DNA from: Roseomonas sp.
GTDB lineage: Bacteria; Pseudomonadota; Alphaproteobacteria; Acetobacterales; Acetobacteraceae
Reading direction: 5' to 3'
Assembly: GCA_020249925.1 (NCBI GenBank)
Contig: JADCER010000006.1
Location: forward strand, 124,001-188,000
DNA length: 64,000 nucleotides
Of the stretch, positions 8,682 through 18,193 are shown piece by piece (the first letter of the stretch is position 1; every line of letters begins with the position of its first letter). The notes below the pieces were generated by a model. It worked only from the letters and a program-made list of their open reading frames with translations, had not been told where the DNA came from and made no database searches. A program made the translations under genes and the position numbers.

Positions 8682-8806
8682 TGGCGGTTTCCTCTTTTGC
8701 GGGAATACTCACCCCCGGCCCGTACCGGGCGCAAGCCCTGGGCTTGGGATGATGAATTTCCTGTTATGCGGCGCGGCACACAGCCCCGCCGGAAAGGGTG
8801 GATGCG

Positions 8807-10453
8807 ATGAATGAGATGCGGCGGACCATGCCGGCAAACACTGGGCCGGCCTTGACCGAACCCGATGTGATCATCATCGGCGCCGGCATTTCCGGCCTTT
8901 ACCAGCTCTATCGGTTGCGGGGGCTTGGCTATGCCGTCCAGGTGTTCGAAACCGGCAGTGATCTTGGCGGCACCTGGTATTGGAACCGCTACCCCGGCGC
9001 GCGGTTTGATTCGGAAAGCTATACCTACGGCTATTCCTTTTCCGATGAGCTGCTGCAGGAATGGAGCTGGAGCGAGCATTTCGCCCCACAGCCGGAAACG
9101 CTCCGCTATTTGCAGCATGTGGCGGACCGCTTTGATCTGCGTCGCCATATCCAATTCAATAGCCGCGTTGTCAGCGCGCATTTCAATGAAGCCGCGCAGC
9201 GCTGGACAGTCACGCTTGATAGCGGTGCGCAGCATAGCTGCCGCTTCCTGATCACCGCCCTTGGCCCTCTTTCCGCCGATACGCTACCGCGCATTCCAGG
9301 TGTTGAGGGCTTCGCCGGCCAATCCTTCCATACCTATCGTTGGCCGCATGAACCCGTCAGCTTCGCCGGCAAGCGGGTGGCGGTGATTGGCACGGGGGCA
9401 ACCGGCGTGCAAGTGATCCAGACCATCGCGTCTGAGGTTGGTTCGCTGACCGTGTTTCAGCGCACGCCAAATTGGTGCGCGCCCCTGCACAACCGCCCCA
9501 TCACGGAAGAAGAACAGCGCCAGATCAAGGGCAATTACCCTGCCCTTTTCGCGCTGCTGCGCACCACGCCTGGCTGCTATATCCATAATGCTGATCCGCG
9601 CAGCGTGTTTGAAGTCACCCGCGAAGAACGCGAAGCCTTTTGGGAACAGCGCTATGCCGAACCGGGCTTTGGCATTTGGCAGGCGAATTACCGCGATATC
9701 CTGACCGACCCCAAGGCCAATGCGCTGATCAGCGACTTCATCGCGCGCAAGATCCGCCAGCGGGTAAAGGACCCCGCCGTTGCGGAAAAACTCATCCCAA
9801 AAAATCACGGCTTCGGTACGCGCCGCGTCCCGCTCGAAACCCGCTATTATGAGGCCTATAATCGCGACAATGTGCGGCTGGTGGACATCAATGAAACCCC
9901 GATCGAGCGCATTACGCCAAAGGGTATCAAGACCAGCAATGCCGAATATGAATTCGATATGATCATCTACGCCACAGGTTTTGATGCCATCACCGGTGCT
10001 TTTGATCGGATTGATTTCCGGGGCATTGGCGGCCAGCGGCTGAAGGACAAATGGGCGAATGGGCCGAAAACCTATCTCGGCCTGCAATCCGCGGGCTTTC
10101 CCAATATGCTGACCATTGTCGGGCCGCATAATGCCTCCACCCGCTGCAATATCCCGCGCTGCATCGAACAGAATGTGGAATGGGTGACGGATTTGATGCG
10201 GCATGTGCGCGACAACGGCATCACCCGCTTTGAAGCGACCGACGCGGCCGAGGCCGAATGGTCGCACCATATCGAAACCCTGGCCGAGGGCATGCTTTAT
10301 GCGCAGATCGATTCCTGGGCGACAGGCATCAACCGCAATGTCGAAGGGCGCGACCAGCGGCGCATTCTGCAATATCAGGGCGGCGCGCCGGCCTATCGCG
10401 AAAAATGTGATGCCGTTGCCGCGCAGGGCTATGCCGGCATGATCCTGAGCTGA
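8807..10453 (+). CDS. Type I Baeyer-Villiger monooxygenase (cyclohexanone monooxygenase-like)
   Basis: FAD- and NADPH-dependent flavoprotein that inserts oxygen next to a ketone to give an ester or lactone; 548 residues. It has the FAD motif GAGISG at 25-30, the complete BVMO fingerprint FxGxxxHxxxW at 169-179 (FAGQSFHTYRW) and the NADPH motif GTGATG at 195-200. DLGGTWYWNRYPGARFDSES is also typical. The frame stays open to a GTG at 8798, but the ATG at 8807 has GGAAAGGG about eight bases before it. It leads a plus-strand operon with an HpaI-like aldolase (10 bases on), an acyl-CoA dehydrogenase and a Bug receptor. No lactone hydrolase is present in the operon. Confidence 0.95.
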   Translation: MNEMRRTMPANTGPALTEPDVIIIGAGISGLYQLYRLRGLGYAVQVFETGSDLGGTWYWNRYPGARFDSESYTYGYSFSDELLQEWSWSEHFAPQPETLRYLQHVADRFDLRRHIQFNSRVVSAHFNEAAQRWTVTLDSGAQHSCRFLITALGPLSADTLPRIPGVEGFAGQSFHTYRWPHEPVSFAGKRVAVIGTGATGVQVIQTIASEVGSLTVFQRTPNWCAPLHNRPITEEEQRQIKGNYPALFALLRTTPGCYIHNADPRSVFEVTREEREAFWEQRYAEPGFGIWQANYRDILTDPKANALISDFIARKIRQRVKDPAVAEKLIPKNHGFGTRRVPLETRYYEAYNRDNVRLVDINETPIERITPKGIKTSNAEYEFDMIIYATGFDAITGAFDRIDFRGIGGQRLKDKWANGPKTYLGLQSAGFPNMLTIVGPHNASTRCNIPRCIEQNVEWVTDLMRHVRDNGITRFEATDAAEAEWSHHIETLAEGMLYAQIDSWATGINRNVEGRDQRRILQYQGGAPAYREKCDAVAAQGYAGMILS

Positions 10454-10463
10454 GGAGCAAACC

Positions 10464-11240
10464 ATGCGCCAAAACCCTGTCCGCGCCGCGCTCCGCCAAG
10501 GCGGCATGGCGCATGGCATTATGGCAACGGAATTCCTGACACCGGGGCTATGCCAAATCCTTGGCAATGCTGGCGCGGATTACGTGATTTTCGATATGGA
10601 ACATGGCGGCATGGGCATTGACGCGATCAAGGCGCAATGCGCCTTCGCGCGCCATGCCGGCGTGGTGCCTTTGGTGCGCGTCACCGGCCATCACTATCAT
10701 CTGATCGCGCCGGCGCTGGATGCGGGCGCCATGGGCATCATGGAACCCATGGTGGAAACGCGCCAACAGGCCGAAGAATTGGCCGCCTGGTGCCGCTACC
10801 GTCCCGAGGGACGACGCGGCGTTGGCTTTGGTTATGCGCATGATGATTATCAGGGCCAGGATGTGATTGCCGGCATGAAGGCCGAAAACGACCGCGTCAT
10901 GGTGATCCCGCTTATCGAAACCGCCAAGGGGATCGAGAATGTTGAAGCGATCATGGCGGTCCCCGGCGTCGATCTCGGCTGGTTCGGCCATTATGATTTG
11001 AGCGATTCACTCGGCATCACGGCACAATTCGATCACCCCACATTCCAGGCTGCGCTCACTCGCTTCCTGAAGGCGTGTGAAGCCGCAGGCAAACCCGCCG
11101 GCGTATTGGGCGCGGGGATGGAAATGGTGCGCGGCTGGCGCGCCAAGGGGTTTCGCTGCCTATGCTACGGGTCTGATGTCAGTGTCTTCCAATCCGCCCT
11201 CAAGGGCGCCTTGGATACGCTGAAGGGCGAAGCAGGCTAA
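10464..11240 (+). CDS. HpcH/HpaI aldolase family protein
   Basis: Class II pyruvate aldolase family (2-keto-3-deoxy acid cleavage, metal dependent); 258 residues. The (beta/alpha)8 core is visible from GADYVIFDMEHGGMG (base His) through PLVRVTG, AGAMGIMEPMVETRQQAEE (metal Glu) and PGVDLGWFGHYDLSDSLG (metal Asp). GAGGAG precedes the ATG by six bases. The gene follows the BVMO with a 10-base gap, so the two are co-transcribed. It probably cleaves a hydroxy-keto acid from the same pathway to pyruvate or glyoxylate plus an aldehyde; the exact substrate cannot be read from sequence. Confidence 0.9.
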   Translation: MRQNPVRAALRQGGMAHGIMATEFLTPGLCQILGNAGADYVIFDMEHGGMGIDAIKAQCAFARHAGVVPLVRVTGHHYHLIAPALDAGAMGIMEPMVETRQQAEELAAWCRYRPEGRRGVGFGYAHDDYQGQDVIAGMKAENDRVMVIPLIETAKGIENVEAIMAVPGVDLGWFGHYDLSDSLGITAQFDHPTFQAALTRFLKACEAAGKPAGVLGAGMEMVRGWRAKGFRCLCYGSDVSVFQSALKGALDTLKGEAG

Positions 11241-11271
11241 ACACAAATCATCGAATAATCGGAAGGCGATA

Positions 11272-12438
11272 ATGGAATTCAAAATCGGCACTGAACAGCG
11301 CGAAATGATCGCCGCAGTCAGGCAATTGGCGCAGAACGAGTTCAAGCAGGATGCGCCGAAATGGATGGATGGCACCTTCCCCTGGCCGAATATCAAAAAG
11401 CTCGCAGGGCTTGGTGTGCTGGGTATGTCCGTCCCGGAAGAATATGGCGGGCTTGGCCTTTCCATTCTCGATTCTGCGTTGATCCTGGAAGAAATCGCCA
11501 AGGTGGATTACGTCACCGCCATGGCGGTTTTGGGTGAAGCGGGCGTGCAAACCCGCGTCATTTCCCATTACGCGCCGAAGGCCATCAAGGAACGTATCCT
11601 GCCGCGCGTGATTTCCGGCGATTGCATCCTCGCGATTTGCATGACGGAACCGCATGCGGGCACGGATGTCGCCAATTACCGCACCAATACCAAGCGCCAT
11701 GGCAATCATCTGGTGCTGAATGGCACAAAAACCCTGATCTCTCGCGCGGCGGAAGCGGGCATGTTCGTGGTGTTTACCCGCGTGGATGGCCAGCCGGGAC
11801 GCGAAGGCATTGGCTGCGTATTGGTGGAACAGGGCACACCGGGCCTCTCTGTCACCGGCACCTACCACACCATGGGCGGCGAAAATCTGCACGAAGTGCA
11901 ATTCAATGATTGCGAATTGCCGCCGGAAAATCTGGTGATTGAAACCGATGGCTTCAAGAAATTGCTGACGGCCTTCAATACGCAGCGCTGCCTCAACCCG
12001 AGCATTTCCCTGGGGCTGGCGGAAGGCGCCTTTGATGAGGCGGTGCGCTATGTCAATGACCGCAAGCTATTCAACAAATCCATCGCCGATTTCCAGGGTA
12101 TCCGCTGGAAATTCGCTGATATGTTCAAGGATATCGAAGCCGGGCGCGGCTTGCTCTATCGCGCCTGCCTCACCGCCAATCCCTTCCCGGATCCCTTCAT
12201 GGCAGCAACCGCCAAGGTGTTCTGCAATGAAATGTCGCTGCGTGTGACCAGCGAAGCCGTGCAGGTACATGGCGGCTATGGCTTCACGGATGAATATCCA
12301 GTCTCGCGGCTTTATCGCGGCGCGCGTTATGGTTCGCTCGGTGGCGGGTCTTCTGAATCGCTGCGCGATCTGATCGGCAAGCGCATCCTGGCCGATGCCG
12401 GCGGGGTTGATGGCATTATGGGCCTTGATACCTATTGA
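11272..12438 (+). CDS. Acyl-CoA dehydrogenase family protein lacking canonical catalytic Glu
   Basis: FAD-containing acyl-CoA dehydrogenase fold, 388 residues. N-terminal helices lead to GVLGMSVPEEYGGLGLS, CMTEPHAGTD (flavin/substrate loop) and GTKTLISRAAEA. The C-terminal domain has FQGIRWKFADM and VQVHGGYGFTDEYPVSRLYR. The catalytic base of medium-chain enzymes (Glu376, in YEGT) aligns with Gly358 in SLGGGSSE. The alternative base of isovaleryl/long-chain enzymes, on an earlier helix, appears as Gln238 (FNTQR). Neither position is acidic, so ordinary alpha-beta dehydrogenation is doubtful. Family members lacking the Glu, such as 3-sulfinopropionyl-CoA desulfinase, catalyse other reactions. 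It is third in the BVMO operon. Confidence 0.88.
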   Translation: MEFKIGTEQREMIAAVRQLAQNEFKQDAPKWMDGTFPWPNIKKLAGLGVLGMSVPEEYGGLGLSILDSALILEEIAKVDYVTAMAVLGEAGVQTRVISHYAPKAIKERILPRVISGDCILAICMTEPHAGTDVANYRTNTKRHGNHLVLNGTKTLISRAAEAGMFVVFTRVDGQPGREGIGCVLVEQGTPGLSVTGTYHTMGGENLHEVQFNDCELPPENLVIETDGFKKLLTAFNTQRCLNPSISLGLAEGAFDEAVRYVNDRKLFNKSIADFQGIRWKFADMFKDIEAGRGLLYRACLTANPFPDPFMAATAKVFCNEMSLRVTSEAVQVHGGYGFTDEYPVSRLYRGARYGSLGGGSSESLRDLIGKRILADAGGVDGIMGLDTY

Positions 12439-12501
12439 GAAACCTTGCCGGGCGCGCCCCGGTTGTGGTTAAGCTTCGCGCAATCCACCGGGAGAAACGC
12501 C

Positions 12502-13479
12502 ATGACCTTGAAGTTCAGTCGCCGCGCCGTAATGGGCGCTGCCGCGCTCGCGCCCTTTGCCGCGCAGGCGCAATCGGATTGGCCCAATCGCCCCGTGCGT
12601 ATTGTGGTGCCTTTTCCGCCCGGGCAGGCTGCGGATATCTTCACGCGCCTGCTGGCCGATGAGCTTTCCAAGCGCTGGCCCCAGCGCGTGGTGGTGGAAA
12701 ATCGCGCTGGTGGCGCTTCGGTGCCCGGCGTTGAATCCGTCGCGCGCGCCCCGGCTGATGGCTATACGCTGCTGACCGGCACTTCCGGCCCGCTTGGCGT
12801 GAATCCGTCAGTCATGCCGCGCCTGCCTTATGATGTTGAAAAGGATTTCGCTTTCATCAGCAATGTGGTGATGGTGCCGCTGTTGGTGATTGCGCATCCG
12901 TCTGTCACGGAACGTACCATTCAGGAATTGGCGGCCAGTGCGAAGGCGCGGCCTGGGCAATTGGATATGGCCTCTGCCGGCCCGGCCACCAGCCAGCATA
13001 TGGCGGCCGAATTGCTCATGCTGCGCGCCGGTATTCGCTTCAACATCGTGCATTATCGCGGCAGCGGTCCCGCCATTGCCGATGTCATGGCCGGCAATGT
13101 GAAACTGATGACGGATTCCGTCGCCTCCGCCCTGCCGCATATCCAATCCGGCCGCGTGCGCCCAATTGCGCTCTGCAGCGCGCGGCGCGTGCCGCAATTG
13201 CCTGATGTGCCAACCATCGCGGAAAGCCTGGTGCCCGGCTATGAAGCCTCGGGCTGGTCCGGTCTGGTGGCGCCCGCTGGGACACCGGCTGAAATCGTCA
13301 ATCGCATCAATGCCGATGTGGTCGCCATCCTGCGCGATCCCGCCATGATCAAAAGGATCGAGGAGATGGGCGCGGTCGCAGACCCGCTGACGCCGGACCA
13401 ATTCGGCCAATTCGTCCGCGCAGAAGTGGCGAAATGGCGCGAGGTGGCGCGCGCGGGAAATGTGCGACTGGAAGGCTAA
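12502..13479 (+). CDS. Bug/TctC-family tripartite tricarboxylate receptor
   Basis: Periplasmic solute receptor of the Bug (TctC) family, 325 residues. The signal peptide MTLKFSRRAVMGAAALA...AQAQ has a twin arginine. The mature start WPNRPVRIVVPFPPGQAADI is the family signature, later VVVENRAGGASVPG and LPDVPTIAE. The ATG at 12502 is chosen by the preceding GGGAGAAAC. It is last in the plus-strand BVMO operon. No TctA/TctB membrane partners lie in the window, which is common for Bug receptors in proteobacteria. Its ligand is presumably the operon's substrate, most likely a carboxylated compound (inference). Confidence 0.93.
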   Translation: MTLKFSRRAVMGAAALAPFAAQAQSDWPNRPVRIVVPFPPGQAADIFTRLLADELSKRWPQRVVVENRAGGASVPGVESVARAPADGYTLLTGTSGPLGVNPSVMPRLPYDVEKDFAFISNVVMVPLLVIAHPSVTERTIQELAASAKARPGQLDMASAGPATSQHMAAELLMLRAGIRFNIVHYRGSGPAIADVMAGNVKLMTDSVASALPHIQSGRVRPIALCSARRVPQLPDVPTIAESLVPGYEASGWSGLVAPAGTPAEIVNRINADVVAILRDPAMIKRIEEMGAVADPLTPDQFGQFVRAEVAKWREVARAGNVRLEG

Positions 13480-13488
13480 CAAGCCTTC
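13471..13488. terminator. Hairpin spanning the stops of two convergent genes
   Basis: A perfect 7-base-pair repeat, GAAGGCT-AACA-AGCCTTC, covers the TAA of the Bug receptor (13477-13479) and the stop of the DUF3429 gene (13487-13489). The convergent genes are only 7 bases apart. The position suggests a shared bidirectional terminator; no T tract follows. Confidence 0.42.
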
Positions 13489-13930
13489 AATGCGGGACCA
13501 TGCCGGCGGAAACGCCATGCAGGCAGGCCATCAATAACGAAAGCGGCAAGCGCAGGCGCCACCACCAATCGGGTGCCAGCGCCCCCACCTGCGCTGCACG
13601 ATCCGCCAAGGGCAGCAGCGCGAAGATCACTGCAAGCAATAACAGCCCCGCCTGGGGCGGCAGCAGTAGCGCGACCCAGGCCGCCAGCATGGGCAGGACA
13701 GACAGCACCAACCAGCGTGTCAGTGCCGCACCCTCAGCCTTATTCGCCGCCAGCCCCCACCAGGCGCCACCGATAAAACTCGCGATCAGGGCGCCATAGG
13801 CGGGGCCCGCGTGCAGCGCGAAGGCCGCCGCGCCATCGCCCGCGGCCAGCATGGCGGGCATGGCAAGGCTCGGCAGCAGGCCGGCAGCGCCCAGCAGCAG
13901 GGCGGGGCGCGGGATGGGGTGCTTGGACAT
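13487..13930 (-). CDS. DUF3429-family integral membrane protein
   Basis: Small inner-membrane protein of unknown function, 147 residues. Four to five hydrophobic segments can be seen, roughly at 10-30, 42-60, 70-88, 92-108 and 125-143. The family signature [16 protein letters not shown] is present. It is divergent from uvrB, with 81 bases between the starts. No function is known for the family, and nothing here links it to DNA repair beyond position. Confidence 0.8.
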   Translation of the reverse strand: MSKHPIPRPALLLGAAGLLPSLAMPAMLAAGDGAAAFALHAGPAYGALIASFIGGAWWGLAANKAEGAALTRWLVLSVLPMLAAWVALLLPPQAGLLLLAVIFALLPLADRAAQVGALAPDWWWRLRLPLSLLMACLHGVSAGMVPH

Positions 13931-14011
13931 GGCGCTGCCCTCTCACAATTCGGCCCGGCCCGACAAGCCCCACCCTGGCGCCGCGGCGCCGCTGGGGCCA
14001 TCTTACGCTCC

Positions 14012-16201
14012 ATGAATATGATCGCCCCAGGCCCCGTGCTCTTCATGCCGGAAAAGCGCCCCGCGCCCCCGGCCACGCGGCGCCTCACCGTCACTGCGCC
14101 TTATGAACCGAATGGCGACCAGCCACGCGCCATTGCGGAGCTTGTCGCGGGTTTGCAAGCCGGTGACCGCGACCAGGTGCTGCTGGGCGTCACCGGTTCC
14201 GGTAAGACCTTCACCATGGCGAAGGTGATTGAGGCTGTTCAGCGCCCAACCCTGATCCTGGCACCGAACAAGACGCTTGCCGCACAGCTTTATGGTGAAA
14301 TGAAAAGCTTCTTCCCGGAAAACGCGGTGGAATATTTCGTTTCTTATTACGACTATTATCAGCCGGAAGCCTATGTGCCACGCACCGATACCTATATCGA
14401 AAAAGACGCGCAGATCAACGAACAGATCGACCGCATGCGCCATTCCGCGACACAGGCGCTGCTGGAACGCAATGATGTAGTGATCGTCGCCTCGGTCTCC
14501 TGCATTTACGGTATCGGCTCGGTTGAGACCTATTCGCGCATGGTCGTGAAATTGGAAGCCGGCGGGCAGATTGACCGCGATGTACTGGTGAAGGGCCTGG
14601 TGGAGCAGCAATATCGCCGCAACGACAATTTCTTCGCCCGCGGCACTTTCCGCATTCGTGGTGAGACGGTTGATCTATGGCCGAGCCATTTGGAAGACCG
14701 CGCCTGGCGCGTTTCGCTTTTCGGCGATGAGATTGAAGCCATCCGCGAATTCGATCCGCTGACCGGTGAGATCACCGCCGAGATGGAACGCGTTTCCATC
14801 TACGCCAATAGCCACTATGTCACCCCGCGCCCGACGCTGACGCAGGCCATTACGCGCATCAAGGATGAACTGAAGGAACATCTGGCGAAGCTGCATGCGG
14901 AAGGCAAATTATTGGAAGCGCAGCGGCTGGAACAGCGCACCATCTTCGATATCGAAATGATGGAAACCACCGGTTCCTGCAAAGGGATTGAGAATTACAG
15001 CCGTTACCTCACGGGCCGTAATCCGGGTGAACCGCCGCCGACACTTTTCGAATACCTGCCGGAAAATGCCTTGCTCATCGTGGATGAAAGCCATGTCACC
15101 GTGCCGCAAATCGGCGGCATGTATCGCGGCGACTATAACCGCAAGACTGTCCTTTCCGAATATGGCTTCCGCCTGCCAAGCTGCACCGATAACCGCCCCC
15201 TGAAATTCGAGGAATGGGATACCTACCGCCCGCCCTCCATCTTCGTCAGCGCCACCCCTGGCCCGTGGGAGATGGAACGCACCGGCGGCGCCTTTGCCGA
15301 ACAGGTGATCCGCCCAACCGGCCTGGTTGATCCCGTGACGGAAATCCGCCCGGTGGAAAAGCAGGTGGATGATCTGCTCGCCGAATGCCGCGAAGTCGCC
15401 AAGCATGGCGGGCGCGTGCTGGTGACTACACTCACCAAGCGCATGGCCGAAGACCTCACTGAATACATGACCGAAGCCGGCATCCGCGTGCGTTATTTGC
15501 ATTCGGATATTGACACGCTTGAACGCATCGAAATCATCCGCGATTTGCGCAAGGGCGTGTTTGATGTGCTGATCGGCATCAACCTGCTGCGTGAAGGCCT
15601 GGATATTCCCGAATGCGCGCTGGTCGCGATCCTGGATGCCGATAAGGAAGGGTTTCTGCGCAGCACCACATCACTCATTCAAACCATTGGCCGCGCCGCG
15701 CGCAATGTGGATGGGCGCGTGGTGCTTTATGCCGATGTCATGACCGATAGCCTGCGCCGCGCCTTGGAAGAAACCGCGCGCCGGCGTTCAAAACAGGAAG
15801 CCTGGAACAAGGAACACGGCATCACGCCGCAAACCATCCGCCGCGATATCTCCTCCGCCCTGCAATCCATCTATGAACAGGATTACGTGACGGTTGACGC
15901 GCTGGAAGGCGAAGATACCGCCGAATTCGTCGGCAAGGACCTGAAAGCGACCATCGCCGAGCTTGAACGCAAAATGCGCGCCGCCGCCGCCGATCTGGAA
16001 TTCGAAACCGCGGCGAGGCTGCGGGATGAGATCAAGCGGCTGGAAAGCCTTGATCTGGGCCTTTCGCCCAACCTCGCCGGACGGTCCCTGCAGGAAGCCA
16101 AGCCCAAGGCCAAGGGGGATTGGAAGCCAAAGCCCATGGGGCCTGGCGGCGGTGGCTATGATCCCAACAAGGGCAAGGGCGGGCGCCGGCGCAAGGGCTG
16201 A
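14012..16201 (+). CDS. uvrB: Excinuclease ABC subunit B
   Basis: Damage-verification helicase-like subunit of nucleotide excision repair; receives damaged DNA from UvrA and recruits UvrC. It has 729 residues. Walker A is at 59-66 (GVTGSGKT), and the beta-hairpin that inserts at the lesion is in [14 protein letters not shown]. The DE-box is LIVDESH, helicase motif VI is [12 protein letters not shown], and the C-terminal UVR motif is [23 protein letters not shown]. The last about 45 residues form a Gly/Lys/Arg-rich tail ending KGGRRRKG. The frame is open to 13811, but the family's start corresponds to the ATG at 14012 (a second ATG lies at 14018). No LexA-type GTTC/GAAC repeat was seen upstream. 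Confidence 0.98.
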   Translation: MNMIAPGPVLFMPEKRPAPPATRRLTVTAPYEPNGDQPRAIAELVAGLQAGDRDQVLLGVTGSGKTFTMAKVIEAVQRPTLILAPNKTLAAQLYGEMKSFFPENAVEYFVSYYDYYQPEAYVPRTDTYIEKDAQINEQIDRMRHSATQALLERNDVVIVASVSCIYGIGSVETYSRMVVKLEAGGQIDRDVLVKGLVEQQYRRNDNFFARGTFRIRGETVDLWPSHLEDRAWRVSLFGDEIEAIREFDPLTGEITAEMERVSIYANSHYVTPRPTLTQAITRIKDELKEHLAKLHAEGKLLEAQRLEQRTIFDIEMMETTGSCKGIENYSRYLTGRNPGEPPPTLFEYLPENALLIVDESHVTVPQIGGMYRGDYNRKTVLSEYGFRLPSCTDNRPLKFEEWDTYRPPSIFVSATPGPWEMERTGGAFAEQVIRPTGLVDPVTEIRPVEKQVDDLLAECREVAKHGGRVLVTTLTKRMAEDLTEYMTEAGIRVRYLHSDIDTLERIEIIRDLRKGVFDVLIGINLLREGLDIPECALVAILDADKEGFLRSTTSLIQTIGRAARNVDGRVVLYADVMTDSLRRALEETARRRSKQEAWNKEHGITPQTIRRDISSALQSIYEQDYVTVDALEGEDTAEFVGKDLKATIAELERKMRAAAADLEFETAARLRDEIKRLESLDLGLSPNLAGRSLQEAKPKAKGDWKPKPMGPGGGGYDPNKGKGGRRRKG

Positions 16202-16351
16202 TTCGCGCAAAAAACCGGCATCCCCGCCCACTTTATGGGCAGATTCGACCCGAAACCCGCTTTGCAGCCCCCGCCCTATGCGGCTAAGCCTTGCTCCAAG
16301 CATCCCAAGGGCGCAGAAAACCCAGGTCACGGGAATATAGGGAGATCACCA

Positions 16352-17374
16352 ATGGCTCACGGAATTTCGCGCCGCGGCGCGCTCATTGCCGGCACGGCAA
16401 TCCTCGCGGCCCCGCTTATTGCACGCGCCCAACCGGCGCGGCTTCGCCTTACGCTCGATTGGGCCTTCCAGTCGCCCAATGCCTTTGCGCTGCTCGCGCG
16501 CGACAAGGGCTATTTCCGCGATGCCGGCATTGATGTGCAGATTGACCGTGGCCAGGGTTCGGGCGGTGTCCCTGTCGCGCTCGCCGGCGGTTCCTATGAT
16601 ATGGGCTATGCGGATCTGAACCCCGCCATCCGCTTCGTCGCCGAAAACCCGGATCGCGGCATTGTGGCCGTGGCGGTGATGCATGATCGCAGCCCGCTTT
16701 GCGCCATTGTGCGCGCCGATGGCCCCATTCGCACGCCCAAGGACCTGGAAGGCAAGCGCCTGGCCGCGCCGGATTTCGATGCGGGCCGCCAGCTTTTCCC
16801 TGCCTTCGCCAAATCCGCCGGCATTGACGCAAGCAAGGTCACCTTCCTCTCCGTCTCTCCCGCCCTGCGTGAACCCATGCTGGTCCGCCGCGAAGCCGAT
16901 GGCGTGACGGGCTTTGTCACCACCTCGGCGCTCGCGCTCAAGGGCATCGGGCTCGATCATCCGGCGCAGCGCGTGATGATGTATTACGATCACGGGCTGA
17001 ACCTTTATGGCGGCGCCATCCTGACCACGCGCGCCTTCATTGAACGCAACCCCGCCGTGGTGCGTGGCGCGACAGCAGCGCTGATGCGCGGCTTCCGCGA
17101 CACGCTCCGCAATGGTCAGGAAATGCTCGACAACCTCCGCCGTGTGGAGCCACTGACGGATATTGCGCTGGAACGCGAACGCCATGAAATGAATGTCGCG
17201 CGCGTCATCATGTCTGATCACGTGCGCGCCAATGGGATTTCGGCGGTAGATATGGGCCGGCTGCAAACCGGCATTCGCGCCGTAGAGGAAGCCTATAATC
17301 TGCCGGCCCGGGTACAGGCGGCGCAGATCTATACGCCGGAATTCCTGCCCCCCGCCGCTGACCGCGCGATCTGA
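16352..17374 (+). CDS. NitT/TauT-type ABC transporter substrate-binding protein
   Basis: Periplasmic receptor of the NMT1/SsuA family, 340 residues. The signal peptide HGISRRGALIAGTAILAAP...ARAQ has a twin arginine. The mature LRLTLDWAFQSPNAFALLARDKGYF is the family opening, then GQGSGGVPVALAGGSYDMGYAD and RTPKDLEGKRLAAP. The ATG at 16352 follows GGGAGATCACCA, which rules out the longer open frame. It heads a complete ABC operon: ATPase 10 bases on, permease, and a maleate-isomerase-like enzyme. Family ligands include nitrate, taurine, sulfonates and pyrimidine precursors. The downstream enzyme suggests a dicarboxylate or nitrogen-heterocycle product (inference). Confidence 0.92.
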   Translation: MAHGISRRGALIAGTAILAAPLIARAQPARLRLTLDWAFQSPNAFALLARDKGYFRDAGIDVQIDRGQGSGGVPVALAGGSYDMGYADLNPAIRFVAENPDRGIVAVAVMHDRSPLCAIVRADGPIRTPKDLEGKRLAAPDFDAGRQLFPAFAKSAGIDASKVTFLSVSPALREPMLVRREADGVTGFVTTSALALKGIGLDHPAQRVMMYYDHGLNLYGGAILTTRAFIERNPAVVRGATAALMRGFRDTLRNGQEMLDNLRRVEPLTDIALERERHEMNVARVIMSDHVRANGISAVDMGRLQTGIRAVEEAYNLPARVQAAQIYTPEFLPPAADRAI

Positions 17375-17383
17375 TCGCGCAAT

Positions 17384-18193
17384 ATGGCGCAGGGTTTTGT
17401 GGATATCTCCAATGTCGCCATGCGCTATGGCGGCGTGGAGGGAACGCTCGCGCTCAAGGGCACCAGCCTTGCGGTGGCGGAAGGTGAATTCGTTGCCGTG
17501 GTCGGGCCATCGGGCTGCGGCAAATCCACGCTGATGCGCCTTGTCACTGGGCTTTGGCCACCAACCGAAGGCCAGGTTTCCGTTGATGGGCGCGAAGTGG
17601 AAGGCCCGCTTTCCATCGCCGGCATGGCCTTCCAGAATCCCACCCTGCTGCCATGGCGGAATATTCTGGACAATGTGATGCTGCCCTTGGAAGTGGTGCA
17701 GCCGCATCGCCGGCAATTGCGCGCCAAGCGGGCCGATTACGAACGCCAAGCGCGGGAATTGCTCTCCCTTGTTGGGCTTGATGGGTTTGAAGCCAAGTTT
17801 CCCTGGCAGCTTTCGGGGGGCATGCAGCAGCGAGCCTCGCTCTGCCGCGCCCTGATCCATCAGCCGCGCCTTTTGATGTTGGATGAACCCTTCGGCGCGC
17901 TTGATGTCTTCACGCGTGAAGATCTTTGGGCCGTTTTGCAAAAGCTTTGGTTAGCGCGCCGCCCCACGGTCATTCTGGTGACGCATGATTTGCGCGAAGC
18001 CGCCTATCTTTCCGATCGCGTACTGGTCATGTCCGCCCGCCCGGGGCGCATCATCGCGGAACGGCGCGTGGACTTCGCGAGAGAGCGGAGCATGGAAACC
18101 ACCTACACCAAGGAATTCCAGGACCTGGTGCATGAGCTGCGTGATCGCATCAGCGATGCCCGCGATGCCGAGGAGCTTTCGAATGCCCCGTAA
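17384..18193 (+). CDS. ABC transporter ATP-binding protein (NitT/TauT family)
   Basis: Energy-coupling ATPase for the adjacent importer, 269 residues. Walker A is GPSGCGKST, the Q-loop is in AFQNPTLLPWRNI, the ABC signature is LSGGMQQR, Walker B is LLMLDEPFGALD and the switch His is in VTHDLREA. These are all intact, so the subunit should be active. It follows the receptor by 10 bases and overlaps the permease start by 11 bases. Confidence 0.95.
   Translation: MAQGFVDISNVAMRYGGVEGTLALKGTSLAVAEGEFVAVVGPSGCGKSTLMRLVTGLWPPTEGQVSVDGREVEGPLSIAGMAFQNPTLLPWRNILDNVMLPLEVVQPHRRQLRAKRADYERQARELLSLVGLDGFEAKFPWQLSGGMQQRASLCRALIHQPRLLMLDEPFGALDVFTREDLWAVLQKLWLARRPTVILVTHDLREAAYLSDRVLVMSARPGRIIAERRVDFARERSMETTYTKEFQDLVHELRDRISDARDAEELSNAP

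Noticed and set aside
9284-10567. Minus-strand open frame of 427 codons
   Set aside because: It mirrors the Baeyer-Villiger monooxygenase gene, whose fingerprint motifs are complete on the plus strand.
13931-14011. LexA operator upstream of uvrB
   Set aside because: No GTTC/GAAC direct or inverted repeat with the alphaproteobacterial spacing is present.
16346-17941. Minus-strand open frame of 531 codons
   Set aside because: It is the antisense of the importer receptor and ATPase genes, His/Arg-rich without motifs; the sense genes are unambiguous.
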